Shown piece after piece: positions 7,713-16,330 of a DNA stretch of 64,000 nucleotides (position 1 is its first letter; the number at the start of each line of letters is the position of its first letter). Source of the DNA: Modestobacter roseus (GTDB taxonomy: Bacteria; Actinomycetota; Actinomycetes; Mycobacteriales; Geodermatophilaceae); contig NZ_VLKF01000001.1 in assembly GCF_007994135.1 (NCBI RefSeq), forward strand, positions 1,922,001 through 1,986,000, in the 5' to 3' direction. The position numbers were made by a program, and so were the translations under genes. The notes beneath the pieces are model-generated. The model searched no databases and had not been told where the DNA came from. It saw only the letters and a list, made by a program, of their open reading frames with translations.

Positions 7713-8570
7713 GTGGACGAGTCGGCGAATTCGCTCGGGGCCTTCCTGCGGGCCAGGCGCGAGCTGGTGACACCCCAGCAGGTGGGCATCCCGGACGCCG
7801 GGGTGCGGCGGGTGCCGGGGCTGCGGCGGGAGGAGGTCGCCCTGCTCGCGGGCATCAGCGCCGACTACTACCTCCGGCTGGAACGGGGCCGGGACCGGCA
7901 CCCCTCGCTGCAGGTGCTGGAGGCCATCGCCCGGGTCCTGCAGCTCGATGACGACCACGTCGCCCACCTGCTGACGCTGGTCGCGGAGGTCCCCCGGCAC
8001 CGGCGGCGCCGGCCGCGCACGGAGACCCCGCCGCCGGGGGTGCTCACACTGCTGGGCTCTCTCGTGCAACCCGCCTTCATCGAGGACCGCTACTTCGACG
8101 TCGTCGCCGCGAACCGCATGGCCACCGCGCTCTCCCCCCGGCTCGCCGCCGGCGGCAACCAGCTGCGGGCGCTGTTCGTGGACCCGGCCGAGCAGGCGCT
8201 GCACCCGGACTGGGAGCGGGTCACGGAGTGCGTCGTGGCGAACCTCCGGCAGGCCGTCGGCACCGACGTCGACGACCCCCGGTTCATCGAGCTCACCGGC
8301 GAGCTGACGCTGGCGAGCCCGCGGTTCCGGCAGCTGTGGGCGCGGCACGAGGTGAGCCGGCAGTGGGGTGCACCGATCCGGCTGGACCACCCCCAGGTCG
8401 GGGAGATGACGCTCAACCGGGAGCGCCTGGCCATCAGCGGGACCGACCACCTGATGCTGGTCGTGTTCCACCCGGACGCCGGCTCGGATGCCGCGGACAA
8501 GCTCGCGCTGCTGGCCTCCGCCACCCTGCCCACGTCGGACCGCGAGCACGACACCGCGCCGCATCCCTGA
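7713..8570 (+). CDS. XRE-family regulator with MmyB-like ligand domain
   Basis: A 285-residue regulator. Residues ~8-75 form the XRE HTH: LGAFLRARRELVTPQQVG, then VPGLRREEVALLAGISADYY and LRLERGRDRHPSLQVLEAIA. From ~95 on is the PAS-like MmyB ligand-binding domain (IEDRYFDVVAANRMATALSP, NLRQAVGTDVDDPRFIEL, LWARHEVSR, MLVVFHPDAGS). This architecture is common in Streptomyces-like genomes, where the gene is usually next to an SDR or oxidoreductase, as here (SDR at 6891-7574, divergent). The ligand is unknown, possibly an acyl or aromatic compound. GTG at 7713 is chosen because it starts the conserved region and fits a leaderless promoter. Confidence 0.9.
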   Translation: MDESANSLGAFLRARRELVTPQQVGIPDAGVRRVPGLRREEVALLAGISADYYLRLERGRDRHPSLQVLEAIARVLQLDDDHVAHLLTLVAEVPRHRRRRPRTETPPPGVLTLLGSLVQPAFIEDRYFDVVAANRMATALSPRLAAGGNQLRALFVDPAEQALHPDWERVTECVVANLRQAVGTDVDDPRFIELTGELTLASPRFRQLWARHEVSRQWGAPIRLDHPQVGEMTLNRERLAISGTDHLMLVVFHPDAGSDAADKLALLASATLPTSDREHDTAPHP

Positions 8571-8927
8571 CGCCTGGAGCCACCCGGATCGGGTTCGCCC
8601 GCGCCGATCGTGGAGGACGTGATGTCGACCCGTACGTCCTGGAGCAGCCGTCAGGCGCCGAGACGACAGCCCCGGCGCCGGTGGGCCCGCGTGCTCGGGT
8701 GGAGCCCCGGCATCCTGGGCTGCCGGGTCAGGCGGCTCGGTCGTCGCGGTCGCCGGCCTCGGACGCGGTGCGGTGCGGTGCGCGAGTCGTCTGCACCGTG
8801 CATCGGGGAGAGCGCTCACCGCGTTCTCCACTGCCGCACCGCAGACGTCCGGTGCCCCGTGACCCGCGCGGGATCGACGTGACGCGCATGCACTCCGCCC
8901 ACGCTCGTGTTCGTGGGCGGTGCCGTG
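8571..8927. other. 357-nt gap, no convincing gene
   Basis: Only one short open frame stands out (plus strand, ATG at 8622 with GGAGG upstream, ending 8882). Its product is Arg/Pro-rich, without hydrophobic core or recognisable motif, so I do not call it. No hairpin of note was seen. The gap separates convergent XRE and TetR genes. Confidence 0.5.
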
Positions 8928-9464
8928 TCAGGCGAGTGGAGCGAGCCATGCGTCGACCAGGGTGGTGACCTGTTCGTCCTCGAGGTCCGCGAACGGCGAG
9001 AGGTCGAGGAAGTGCCGTGCGATGGTGATGCCGAGGATGCTCGAGACCATGACGGCGGCTCGGAGCTCGGCGTCGTCGCCGGCCATCGCGCCAGCGAGGT
9101 TCGTCACCCGCTCCTGCAGGTACTCGCGCATCACTGCGGCCGCCTCGGGCGAGGTGAGCATCGAGCGCATGAGGGCCCGTGTTGCCGGCGGTATCTCGCG
9201 GAGCCTGGCACCGAGGACCTCGGCCAGGTGCGCAGGCACACCTTCCCCGGTCAGGTCCGCCGCCGGGCGCACCGCCAGGGAGAAGAGAGCCTGCTTCGAC
9301 CCGTAGTGCTGGAGCACGAGCGACGGGTCGACCCCCGCGCGCCGGGCGATGCCACGGATCGTCGTGCCGTCCTCGCCATGCGTGCCGAACTCCAACTGCG
9401 CCGCCTCGAGGATGCGCGCCGCCGTCGCCGCCCGCCGGTCCGATCTCGTCTGACCCGTCTGCAT
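8928..9464 (-). CDS. TetR-family repressor
   Basis: A 178-residue TetR regulator. The HTH (residues ~10-60) reads ARILEAAQLEFGTHGEDG, TTIRGIARRAGVDPSLVLQH and YGSKQALFSLAV. The C-terminal domain matches the common actinobacterial TetR_C (IPPATRALMRSMLTSPEAAA, LAGAMAGDDAELRAAVM, ILGITIARHFLDLSPFADL). It is divergent from the SDR at 9556. A 16-bp site in the shared intergenic region recurs upstream of the amidohydrolase at 10633, so this protein may control both genes. A truncated relative of it lies at 10275-10556. Confidence 0.93.
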   Translation of the reverse strand: MQTGQTRSDRRAATAARILEAAQLEFGTHGEDGTTIRGIARRAGVDPSLVLQHYGSKQALFSLAVRPAADLTGEGVPAHLAEVLGARLREIPPATRALMRSMLTSPEAAAVMREYLQERVTNLAGAMAGDDAELRAAVMVSSILGITIARHFLDLSPFADLEDEQVTTLVDAWLAPLA

Positions 9465-9471
9465 CCACTCA

Positions 9472-9487
9472 CTCTACATGCGTTGAG
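9472..9487. promoter_or_regulatory. putative TetR operator, copy 1
   Basis: CTCTACATGCGTTGAG differs at only two of 16 positions from the perfect inverted repeat at 10599-10614. The same right half-site recurs inverted just downstream (CTCAACG, 9504-9510), together with TGAGTG (9489-9494) / CACTCA (9502-9507), so several half-sites cluster between the divergent tetR and SDR genes. Confidence 0.6.
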
Positions 9488-9555
9488 CTGAGTGCTAGAG
9501 TCACTCAACGGACGGTGAGCGAGAGGCTCGACGGCGACCGGGAGGGACGCGGACC

Positions 9556-10275
9556 ATGAGCGGAGCGACACGAACGAGCACGCCGAACCGGAGGGTGCTC
9601 GTCATCGGAGCATCACGCGGACTGGGAGAGGCGATCGTCGAGACGTACGTCGCACGCGGTGCCCAGGTCGTGGGAACGGCGCAGGACGATGGCCCATCAC
9701 CGCTGCACGACTTCGCGCGCAGGAACGGCGGCGCGGTGGAGATCGAGAAGATCGACATCACCGTGCGGGACCAGATCAGCGCCCTGCGGGAGCGCTTGGA
9801 CGGTCGGGCCTTCGACCTGCTGTTCGTCGTCGCAGGCATCTCGCTGGCTGCGCAGGACGCGGTCGGTGCGGACATCGACACCGGCGACTTCGAACGGATG
9901 ATGGACACGAACGTCCTCGGCGTGATGCGCACTGTCGAGACGCTGCAGGATCTCGTGGATGCGTCGGGGACCATCGCCGTCATGTCCTCCGGACAGGGCA
10001 GCGTCTCCGGCAACATCGACGGCGGGTTCGAGGCGTACCGGGCGACCAAGTCCGCGCTGAACCAGATGTTCCGCAGCTACGCCGCCCGGCATGCCGGCGA
10101 GCAGAGGGCGCTGCTCCTGATGGCGCCCGGATGGGTGAAGACCGGTCTCGGCGGCCCGAACGCGGTGCTCGAGATCAGCGACAGCATCCCCCCGCTCGTC
10201 GACACGATCGACGCGCAGCACGGCGCACCGGGCCTGCAGTACCTCGACCGGCACGGGGAGAGCGTTGCGTGGTGA
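9556..10275 (+). CDS. short-chain dehydrogenase/reductase
   Basis: A 239-residue SDR with GASRGLGEAI at the cofactor loop, DITVRDQ after beta-3, FVVAGIS in place of NNAG, Ser in IAVMSSGQGSVSG and a YRATK active site. WVKTGLGG forms the cofactor cap. The acidic/amide AQDDG after beta-2 leaves NAD versus NADP open. It is divergent from the TetR gene at 8928-9464 and preceded by operator-like repeats, so it is probably its target. Its lower-G+C opening (ACACGAACGAGCACGCCGAA) differs a little from neighbours. The substrate is unknown. Confidence 0.88.
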   Translation: MSGATRTSTPNRRVLVIGASRGLGEAIVETYVARGAQVVGTAQDDGPSPLHDFARRNGGAVEIEKIDITVRDQISALRERLDGRAFDLLFVVAGISLAAQDAVGADIDTGDFERMMDTNVLGVMRTVETLQDLVDASGTIAVMSSGQGSVSGNIDGGFEAYRATKSALNQMFRSYAARHAGEQRALLLMAPGWVKTGLGGPNAVLEISDSIPPLVDTIDAQHGAPGLQYLDRHGESVAW

Positions 10276-10556
10276 CCCTGTTCGCCTCGGGGACAGTCGA
10301 GCAGCCGGACGGTGAGGACGCCGAGCGGGTGCTCGGCGGCACCCTGCTCGTCGTTGCCCGACAGCTGGACGGCGACGGCGGACAGCGCCGCCCTGGAGCC
10401 GTCGTGCTGCGTCACGAGCGAGGCGACCCCAGCCGCCGCGGCGATGCCGCGGACAGTCGCCCCGTCGATGCCCCGGGTCGCGAACTCCTGCCGAGCGGCG
10501 TCGAGGCTGAGCCGCGCCGCGCGGGCGCGCTCGGCGTCTCGTGCGGCTCCGGCCAC
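10275..10556 (-). pseudogene. truncated TetR gene (HTH part only)
   Basis: From an ATG at 10556 the minus strand encodes a TetR N-terminus: LDAARQEFATRGIDG, ATVRGIAAAAGVA, SLVTQHDGSRAALSAVAV. It lines up with the intact TetR at 8928-9464 (AGVDPSLVLQHYGSKQALFS) with the YGSK turn damaged to DGSR. After about 94 residues the homology stops where the convergent SDR gene begins, so the ligand domain is lost. The putative operator at 10599-10614 lies just upstream, as for a functional divergent tetR. Most likely this is a decayed former local repressor. A short DNA-binding product cannot be excluded. Confidence 0.65.
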
Positions 10557-10598
10557 TCCCCCGCTCTACAGATGGTGAGCGAAACTGTTAGGTTTTGA

Positions 10599-10614
10599 CT
10601 CAACAAGCGTTGAG
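10599..10614. promoter_or_regulatory. putative TetR operator, copy 2
   Basis: CTCAAC AAGC GTTGAG is a perfect 6-4-6 inverted repeat 18 nt before the amidohydrolase ATG (10633). It matches copy 1 (9472-9487) at 14 of 16 positions, which suggests one TetR protein controls both promoters. Confidence 0.65.
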
Positions 10615-10632
10615 CAGAATCGAGGAGTCGAC

Positions 10633-11622
10633 ATGACGGTGATCGCGATCGAGGAGCACTGGGGTCTCCCCGCCCTGACGGCGGCAGTGCGGGCGCTCCC
10701 GGAGGACCGGGCGGACGAGAGCCTCGTGCTCGACGAGATGGGCGACAACCTGGAACACCTCCACGACATCGGCGATGCCCGGATCGCCGTGATGGACGCC
10801 CAGGGCATCGACGTGTCCATCCTGTCCCTGGCACCCCCCGGGACCCAGCCACTGGACCCCGCGGACGCAGCGCGGTTCGCCCGGCAGGCGAACGACATCG
10901 CCGCCGAGGCCGTCCGTCGGCACCCGACCCGGTTCCGGGCGTTCGCGACCTTGCCGACGGCCGACCCCGCTGCGGCGGTCGCTGAGCTCGAGCGTGCAGT
11001 CGACCTGGGCTTCGTCGGAGCGATGGTCTACGGGCGCACCGGCACCGTGCCCCTGGACGACCCGCGCTACGACGACCTGCTCGCTGCAGCAGCGAGGTCG
11101 CACCAGCCGATCTCCATCCACCCGCAGATCCCGCCGGTCGCGATCCGCCGGGCCGCCTACAGCGGCTTCGACCCGATGACCGACCTCGGGCTGGCCACGT
11201 TCGGGTGGGGCTGGCACCTCGAGGCCGCGCTCTCCGCACTGCGGCTGATCGTCCGCGGCACGTTCGACCGGCACCCCGACCTCCAGCTGGTGCTCGGACA
11301 CTGGGGCGAGCTGCTGCTGTTCTGGTCCGACCGGACCGACAGCCTGGCCCGCGTCGCAGGCCTGGACCGGAGGGTGTCGGAGTACATCCGGTCCAACGTG
11401 CACATCACCAGCTCCGGGATGCTCGACCCCACGCTGCTCCGGCACGCCTTGGAGGTCACCACACCCGACCGGCTGCTGTTCTCCACCGACCACCCCTTCC
11501 ACCGGCCGACCCGGGCGGACATCGACCGGTTCCTCGCCGAGTTCCCCACCGACGAGGCCCGCCAGGCGTTCACCGCCGGCAACGCCCAGGCCCTGTTCAG
11601 GATCAGCCCGCCGGGGGCCTGA
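10633..11622 (+). CDS. ACMSD-like amidohydrolase/decarboxylase
   Basis: A 329-residue TIM-barrel metal enzyme of the amidohydrolase-2 (ACMSD) family. It opens with IAIEEHWGLP, the E-x-H variant seen in gamma-resorcylate and 2,3-dihydroxybenzoate decarboxylases instead of HxH. Later metal and active-site residues are visible: His in SIHPQIPP, His in VLGHWGELL and Asp in LLFSTDHPF. These enzymes non-oxidatively decarboxylate or hydrate aromatic or cyclic acids in the cytoplasm. A 6-4-6 operator-like repeat just upstream, shared with the tetR/SDR promoter at 9472, suggests inducible co-regulation with that SDR. Decarboxylation of an aromatic acid is the likeliest role; the substrate is unproved. 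Confidence 0.88.
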   Translation: MTVIAIEEHWGLPALTAAVRALPEDRADESLVLDEMGDNLEHLHDIGDARIAVMDAQGIDVSILSLAPPGTQPLDPADAARFARQANDIAAEAVRRHPTRFRAFATLPTADPAAAVAELERAVDLGFVGAMVYGRTGTVPLDDPRYDDLLAAAARSHQPISIHPQIPPVAIRRAAYSGFDPMTDLGLATFGWGWHLEAALSALRLIVRGTFDRHPDLQLVLGHWGELLLFWSDRTDSLARVAGLDRRVSEYIRSNVHITSSGMLDPTLLRHALEVTTPDRLLFSTDHPFHRPTRADIDRFLAEFPTDEARQAFTAGNAQALFRISPPGA

Positions 11623-11747
11623 CCCTCGACACCGCCGTCGGGGTGGCACCCACCAAGCCCTCGCCCCGGACCCGGTGGCGAGCCGGGACGACAGCACCCG
11701 GCCGGTGATCGACCGGCTGGGGCCGGACCGGTTCGCGAGCACTCTCA

Positions 11748-11774
11748 GCGGGGGACGAGGACGTCGTCCCCCGC
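11748..11774. terminator. bidirectional hairpin
   Basis: GCGGGGGACGA (11748-11758) pairs perfectly with TCGTCCCCCGC (11764-11774) around a 5-nt loop, between the convergent amidohydrolase (stop 11622) and FAH-family gene (stop 11839). The rest of 11623-11838 holds nothing recognisable. Confidence 0.6.
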
Positions 11775-11838
11775 GCTGGCAGGCTGGTGCAGAGCGAGGT
11801 CTCGACACGGCGTCCAGGACCAGCCGACGCCCGACGCG

Positions 11839-12786
11839 TCACGGGTGACGCCGCGCCGACGCGACGGGCACCGGAGCGACACCCTCGACGACCCGCGTGG
11901 TGATGCTGCCCAGTTGCTCGACCGAGACCGTGACGACGTCGCCCGCCCGCAGAGGTGGGTGCGCGTCGAGACCGGAGCGCTCCCAGAGTTCGGCCAGACA
12001 GCCGTTCCCACAGGTGCCCGAGCCGAGCACGTCCCCCGGCCGGACCTCGGACCCCCGGGATGCGTAGGCCACGAGATCACCGAACCCGAAGGCCATCGAC
12101 GACCACCGGTCCTCGCCGAACCGCACCCCGTTGACGTCCACGGTCATCGCGAGGTCGAAACCGGACCCCGTCCGCCAGGGCTCCACCTCGTCCGGCGTCA
12201 CCAGGACCGGCCCGAGGGTGGTGGCCGTGTCCTTGCCCTTCACGGGACCGAGCCGGACCTCCATCTCGGCGAACTGCAGGTCCCGAGCGGACCAGTCGTT
12301 CATGATCGTGTACCCGGCGATGTGGGACTCGCCGTCGGCGGGGTGGACGTCCCGGCCGGTGCGTCCGATGACCGCGGCGACCTCCAGCTCGAAGTCGAAC
12401 AGCTCACTGCCGGGCGGCACCGGCACGTCGTCGTGCGGGCCCCGGACCGCATAGGGACTGGTGAAGTAGAAGGCAGGCGCCTCATACCAGCGGTCGGGCA
12501 CCGTGGCCCCGGCTCCGGCCAGCCGGACGGTGCCGGCGACGTGTTCCTCGAACGCCATGAAGTCGCGCACGGTGGGTGGATCGGGCAGGGGCGCCCGCAG
12601 CCGCAGGCCGGCGTACGGCCGGACCGCCGCCGGGGACGCCAGTGCCCGCTCCCCCGCCTCCGCCAGGCCCCCCTCGGTCCGCAGCAGACCGAGCAGGGTG
12701 GTGCCCGCGGGGAGGGCGTGCACCTGCTCGCCGGCCAGCACGCCGACCCGGTCGCCGTCGTCCTCGGCGTAGGTCACGAATCGCAC
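11839..12786 (-). CDS. fumarylacetoacetate-hydrolase-family protein
   Basis: A 315-residue member of the FAH superfamily, metal-dependent hydrolases or decarboxylases of acylpyruvates and related C-C bonds. The C-terminal FAH domain shows FDFELEVAAVIGRTGRDV (metal-binding Glu pair), YTIMNDWSARDLQ, GPVKGKDTATTLGP and DVLGSGTCGNGC. The N-terminal 70 residues form the small family domain (RFVTYAEDDGDRVGVL). It is the last gene of a minus-strand run, 17 nt behind the MBL hydrolase, which itself overlaps an amidohydrolase. This suggests a three-step hydrolytic pathway under the LysR gene at 15276-16157. Confidence 0.9.
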   Translation of the reverse strand: MRFVTYAEDDGDRVGVLAGEQVHALPAGTTLLGLLRTEGGLAEAGERALASPAAVRPYAGLRLRAPLPDPPTVRDFMAFEEHVAGTVRLAGAGATVPDRWYEAPAFYFTSPYAVRGPHDDVPVPPGSELFDFELEVAAVIGRTGRDVHPADGESHIAGYTIMNDWSARDLQFAEMEVRLGPVKGKDTATTLGPVLVTPDEVEPWRTGSGFDLAMTVDVNGVRFGEDRWSSMAFGFGDLVAYASRGSEVRPGDVLGSGTCGNGCLAELWERSGLDAHPPLRAGDVVTVSVEQLGSITTRVVEGVAPVPVASARRHP

Positions 12787-12803
12787 CGGACCTCCTCGGG
12801 CCG

Positions 12804-13757
12804 TCAGACGGAGGTGGCCATCGGGCCACCGAGCCAGGCGACCGCGTCCCCCAGGGCGGCCATCAGGTCGAACGCGCGACCGCCCCGGTCGGCGTACACG
12901 CGGTGCAGGTTGAGCACGAGGCGCTCGGCGTCGGCCCAGGCGCCGAACTCGCCGAGGTCGGCGTCCCGGGCCGTCTCCAGCGGCGTCCGCCCGGCGGCGA
13001 GTCCCTGTTCGCCCAGGGCGAGCACGAGCCGGTAGTAGCGGCGGTGCTCGTCCAGCACCCGGTCGACGTCGCCCCCTGTCAGCACCGGGCCGTGCCCCGG
13101 GACGACGACCTCCGGGTCCAGGGCGGCGAGCCAGTCGACTGCGGCCAGCGCGCCGGGCACCGAGCCCATGAACACCAGCGGCGTCAGCCCGGCGAACACC
13201 AGGTCCCCCGCGAAGAGCACCCGCTCGTCGGGGAGCCAGGCGATGAGGTCGCCGGTCGTGTGCGCCGGGCCGCCGGGGTGCCGCAGCTGCACCGCCCGTC
13301 CGCCGACGTGCACGGTCGTCGCGGCGGTGACAGCGACGTCGGGCAGCCGACGCTGCACCGGCCCCCAGTCCGGCACGGGCGCCCAGAACGGCGGGCAGCC
13401 GTCGATCACCGGATCGACGCGCAACCCCTCGCGCATCGCCTCGTGGCCGAGGAGCACCGTGGCGGTCGGGAGCAGGCTGTTGCCGTACGTGTGGTCACCG
13501 TGCTGGTGGGTGTTGACCGCGAGCCGCACCGGGGCGCCGTCCGTCGCGCGATCCACGGCGCTCAGGAAGCGGGACGTCCGCTCGGCGGTCGCGCAGGTGT
13601 CGACCACCAGCACCGCGCCGTCCCCGACCACGGCGCCGGCGTTGTTGATCCACCAGGACCCGTCCGGCTGCACCCAGGCCTGCGTGCCCGGCCGCACCTC
13701 GACCAGGCGCGCCGTGTCGGGCGCGGCCGCCGGGTCCCGGCGCGCCGAGGCGCTCAT
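12804..13757 (-). CDS. MBL-fold metallo-hydrolase
   Basis: The ATG at 13757 overlaps the stop of the amidohydrolase by 4 nt (ATGA), so this start is preferred over longer readings; product 317 residues. The metallo-beta-lactamase fold is clear: VVDTCATAERT, then the di-zinc motif HQHGDH in NTHQHGDHTYGN, His in GGPAHTTGDLIAWL, Asp in LFAGDLVFAG and His in VVPGHGPVL. This places it with Zn-dependent hydrolases of lactones, thioesters or similar (glyoxalase II-like). The C-terminal ~80 residues are helical. Between an amidohydrolase and an FAH hydrolase it may open a cyclic intermediate; this is inferred. Confidence 0.9.
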   Translation of the reverse strand: MSASARRDPAAAPDTARLVEVRPGTQAWVQPDGSWWINNAGAVVGDGAVLVVDTCATAERTSRFLSAVDRATDGAPVRLAVNTHQHGDHTYGNSLLPTATVLLGHEAMREGLRVDPVIDGCPPFWAPVPDWGPVQRRLPDVAVTAATTVHVGGRAVQLRHPGGPAHTTGDLIAWLPDERVLFAGDLVFAGLTPLVFMGSVPGALAAVDWLAALDPEVVVPGHGPVLTGGDVDRVLDEHRRYYRLVLALGEQGLAAGRTPLETARDADLGEFGAWADAERLVLNLHRVYADRGGRAFDLMAALGDAVAWLGGPMATSV

Positions 13758-15175
13758 GCGGCGAGGTTGGCCGCGACCAGGGCCAGGACGGCGTCGAAGC
13801 TGCCGGGCGGGGTGGGCGGCAGCACCGGCACGGCCGCCCGCACCCTCGCCAGCACCTGGTCGGCGGAGACATCCGCGTCCGCCAGGAGGCGGGGCAGGTC
13901 GACCCCGGTCATCACGCCGTCCCGCTTCACCGCCCGGCCGGCCACGAGCACCGTGCGCACGTCGGATGTGCTGGTCTGGAAGAGCAGCGTGCCGGCGGCG
14001 TCGACGTGCGGGTGCTGCGAGGTGCCCGGGCCACCGACGACGATCAGGTCGGCCTGCTTCCCCGGCGTCAGGCTGCCGATGCGGTGCCCCAGGCCGATCG
14101 CCTCGGCGGCGTTGACCGTCGCCCAGCGCAGCGCCTCGACGGCGGTGGTCGTCACCCGCTCCGGGTCCCGGCCGGCGAGGTTGTCGGCCTCGGTGTCGGC
14201 CCATCGCTTGAACCCGAGCCCCTGCCGCAGCTGGCTGAACAGGTCGCCGCTGTTGAGCGAGATGATGTCGCAGGACAGGGTGGGGGCCAGGCCGTGCCGC
14301 TCGCAGGCGGCGAAGACGGGCCGGCCCATGCCCATGTTGAGCTCGGTCTCGACCGAGATGGACACCTTGGCCCCCGCGCGGGCCAGCAGCTGCCACTCCT
14401 CGTCGGACAGCGTGTTGCAGTGCACGTGCACCTGGTCGGGGCCGAGCAGCCCAGCAGCGTCCAGCTCACGGATGCCGCTGGGCATGCTCCAGACGCAGCC
14501 GGTGTGGGCCACGATCAAGGCCTGGCGTTCGCGGGCGGCGCGCACCTCCGCGGCGGTGGCCGACAGCGGCACCAGGCCCATCTCGTTGAGCGCCACCCCG
14601 AGGGTGAGCAGCCCCGAGTCGGAGGAGAAGTGGGTCTCGGCGATCCGGGCGAAGTCGGCCAGCCGGGCACCGTGGTCAGGGAAGTGCTGCGGTGCCATCG
14701 GGCTGCTGTCGAAGAAGCCGTAGCCGAACACCGCACGGATGCCGGCGTCGCGCAGCCCGGTCACGGCGGCGTCGCCGTGGTCGGGGGTGTTGTTGCAGTG
14801 CGAGAAGTCGAGGATCGTCGTGACCCCGGACTCCAACGCGTCCACGGCGCCCAGCAGGTTCCCCAGGTGCACGTCGGCGGCGGTGTAGGCCGGCGAGACC
14901 GCCAGCCGGATGCCGTAGAAGTAGTCCGCGAGGACCCAGTCCGCGCACAGCGCCCGCAGCTGCGTCTGCCAGGTGTGCCGGTGGGTGTCGATCAGCCCGG
15001 GGGCGATGATGTGCCCGGTCGCGTCGATGAGCTCCGCGTCGACCTCACCCAGGTCGGGCGCCACGGCGGTGATGACGCCGTCCTCGACGAGCACGTCACC
15101 CGAGGGCAGCTCGCCGATGGCCGGGTCCATCGACAGGACGTGCCCGCCGCGGACGAGTGTGCGCTGAACAGTCAT
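13754..15175 (-). CDS. cytosine deaminase/chlorohydrolase-like amidohydrolase
   Basis: The ATG at 15175 has CGGAG 7 nt upstream; an earlier GTG at 15205 is less likely. The 473-residue product is a subtype-III amidohydrolase (ATZ/TRZ, cytosine deaminase-like): an N-terminal beta-sandwich (LVRGGHVLSMDP), GHIIAPGLIDTHRHTWQTQ with the HxH metal pair, His in ALIVAHTGCVW and QVHVHCNTLS, Asp in LSCDIISLNSGD, and the closing beta-sandwich (GSLTPGKQADLIVVGG). It should hydrolyse an amino, chloro or amide group on an N-heterocycle-like substrate. It overlaps the MBL gene by 4 nt and lies ~100 nt after a LysR gene on the same strand. Confidence 0.9.
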   Translation of the reverse strand: MTVQRTLVRGGHVLSMDPAIGELPSGDVLVEDGVITAVAPDLGEVDAELIDATGHIIAPGLIDTHRHTWQTQLRALCADWVLADYFYGIRLAVSPAYTAADVHLGNLLGAVDALESGVTTILDFSHCNNTPDHGDAAVTGLRDAGIRAVFGYGFFDSSPMAPQHFPDHGARLADFARIAETHFSSDSGLLTLGVALNEMGLVPLSATAAEVRAARERQALIVAHTGCVWSMPSGIRELDAAGLLGPDQVHVHCNTLSDEEWQLLARAGAKVSISVETELNMGMGRPVFAACERHGLAPTLSCDIISLNSGDLFSQLRQGLGFKRWADTEADNLAGRDPERVTTTAVEALRWATVNAAEAIGLGHRIGSLTPGKQADLIVVGGPGTSQHPHVDAAGTLLFQTSTSDVRTVLVAGRAVKRDGVMTGVDLPRLLADADVSADQVLARVRAAVPVLPPTPPGSFDAVLALVAANLAA

Positions 15176-15275
15176 GGAGTGCTCCGAACGACGCCGGTGT
15201 CGCACGGCCGGGTGGCCGTCGTGCGCCCACTCGACCAGCGCTCGGCGGTGCGATCATCAACCGGATCCGTTGCGA

Positions 15276-16157
15276 TCAGACGAGCAGCCCGGTGCCCGTC
15301 AGCCGGCGGACCGCTGCTGCCGCCCGCCGGAACGCGACCACCTCAGGGCGTCGGTCACCGCTGCGCACGGACACCGCGACCTCCACGGCGGGCCCGTCCA
15401 CCGGGACGAAGCGCACATCCGGCCGCGGGTAGTAGTCCGCCGCCGCTGCCCCGTGGACGCAGACGCGCCCGCTGATCGCGACCGCGGTGGGGATCGCGGA
15501 GGGCTGCCGGACGGCGGGTGCGCCTCGCTCCGCGGCACCGCCCACCCAGGCCCGGAGCGACGGCTCCCGGCTGGCCACCTCCACCCAGTGACAGTCGGCC
15601 AGGTCCCCTGCGGTCAGCCGGGCGGCATCAGCCATCGCCGAGGTGGCCGGCACGACGGCCACCCGCGGCGAGGACAGCACCGGCTCGAACTCCAGCCCGT
15701 CGATCTCACCGACGTGCTGCACGAGCCCCACGTCCACCCGGCCGCGGCGCACCGTGTCGTACTGGTCGGCCAGGTCCAGCTCGTGGTGCTCGAGGACGAT
15801 GGCCGGCAGCTGGTCGTGGACCGCGCCCCGCAGCGCCCCCCACCGGTCCCCGGCGCCGAAGCCGAGGACCCCGACCCGGAGGGGTCCCCCGCCGCCCGAG
15901 GGCCGCTCCGCGGTCTGGTCGTACAGGGCGTCCACCTCGGCCAGCACCACGCGGACCTGTGCGACGAACCGCTCCCCCGCCGGCGTGATGGCGACCCGTC
16001 GGCTGGTCCGGTCGAACAGCCGCGCGCCGACCTCCCTCTCCAGCCGCTGCACGTGCTGGCCGAACGGCTGGGCCGCGATGAAGTGACGGCGTGCGGCCCG
16101 ACCGAAGTGCAGTTCCTCGGCGAGCGTCACCACGTACCGCAGGGTGCGGATGTCCAT
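15276..16157 (-). CDS. LysR-family transcriptional regulator
   Basis: Start ATG 16157 is chosen because MDIRTLRYVV is the normal LysR N-terminus and GGAG precedes it. The 293-residue protein has the wHTH (LHFGRAARRHFIAAQPFGQH, VQRLEREVGARLFDRT, RRVAITPAGERF) and a two-lobed periplasmic-binding-like effector domain (PLRVGVLGFGAG, RRGRVDVGLVQHV). It is divergent from the quinone oxidoreductase at 16331 and upstream of the amidohydrolase/MBL/FAH run, so it may control either side. The 173-nt intergenic region shows no clear T-N11-A site to my eye. Confidence 0.92.
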   Translation of the reverse strand: MDIRTLRYVVTLAEELHFGRAARRHFIAAQPFGQHVQRLEREVGARLFDRTSRRVAITPAGERFVAQVRVVLAEVDALYDQTAERPSGGGGPLRVGVLGFGAGDRWGALRGAVHDQLPAIVLEHHELDLADQYDTVRRGRVDVGLVQHVGEIDGLEFEPVLSSPRVAVVPATSAMADAARLTAGDLADCHWVEVASREPSLRAWVGGAAERGAPAVRQPSAIPTAVAISGRVCVHGAAAADYYPRPDVRFVPVDGPAVEVAVSVRSGDRRPEVVAFRRAAAAVRRLTGTGLLV

Positions 16158-16317
16158 CAGCTCTCCACCCGTCGACGCACCGGCCTCGATGCCGGATCGC
16201 ACCTGCACCGAGGCTAAGGGCACTGAGCCACGTGCGACGCGGTGTCGTACCCCACGAACCGGGTGGACTGAGGTCCGGGCGGTCCCATCGGCCGCAGCTG
16301 CTGCCGCGAGGGGGCAA

Positions 16318-16323
16318 TAGCCT
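16318..16323 (+). promoter_or_regulatory. -10 box of a leaderless promoter
   Basis: TAGCCT lies 7 nt before the ATG at 16331 with no ribosome site between, the geometry of actinobacterial leaderless transcripts. Confidence 0.5.
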
Positions 16324-16330
16324 CACCGTC

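Noticed and set aside
8610-8882. Short plus-strand gene with a GGAGG
   Set aside because: The product is Arg-rich with no hydrophobic core or motif, and it lies between convergent genes. It is not supported as coding.
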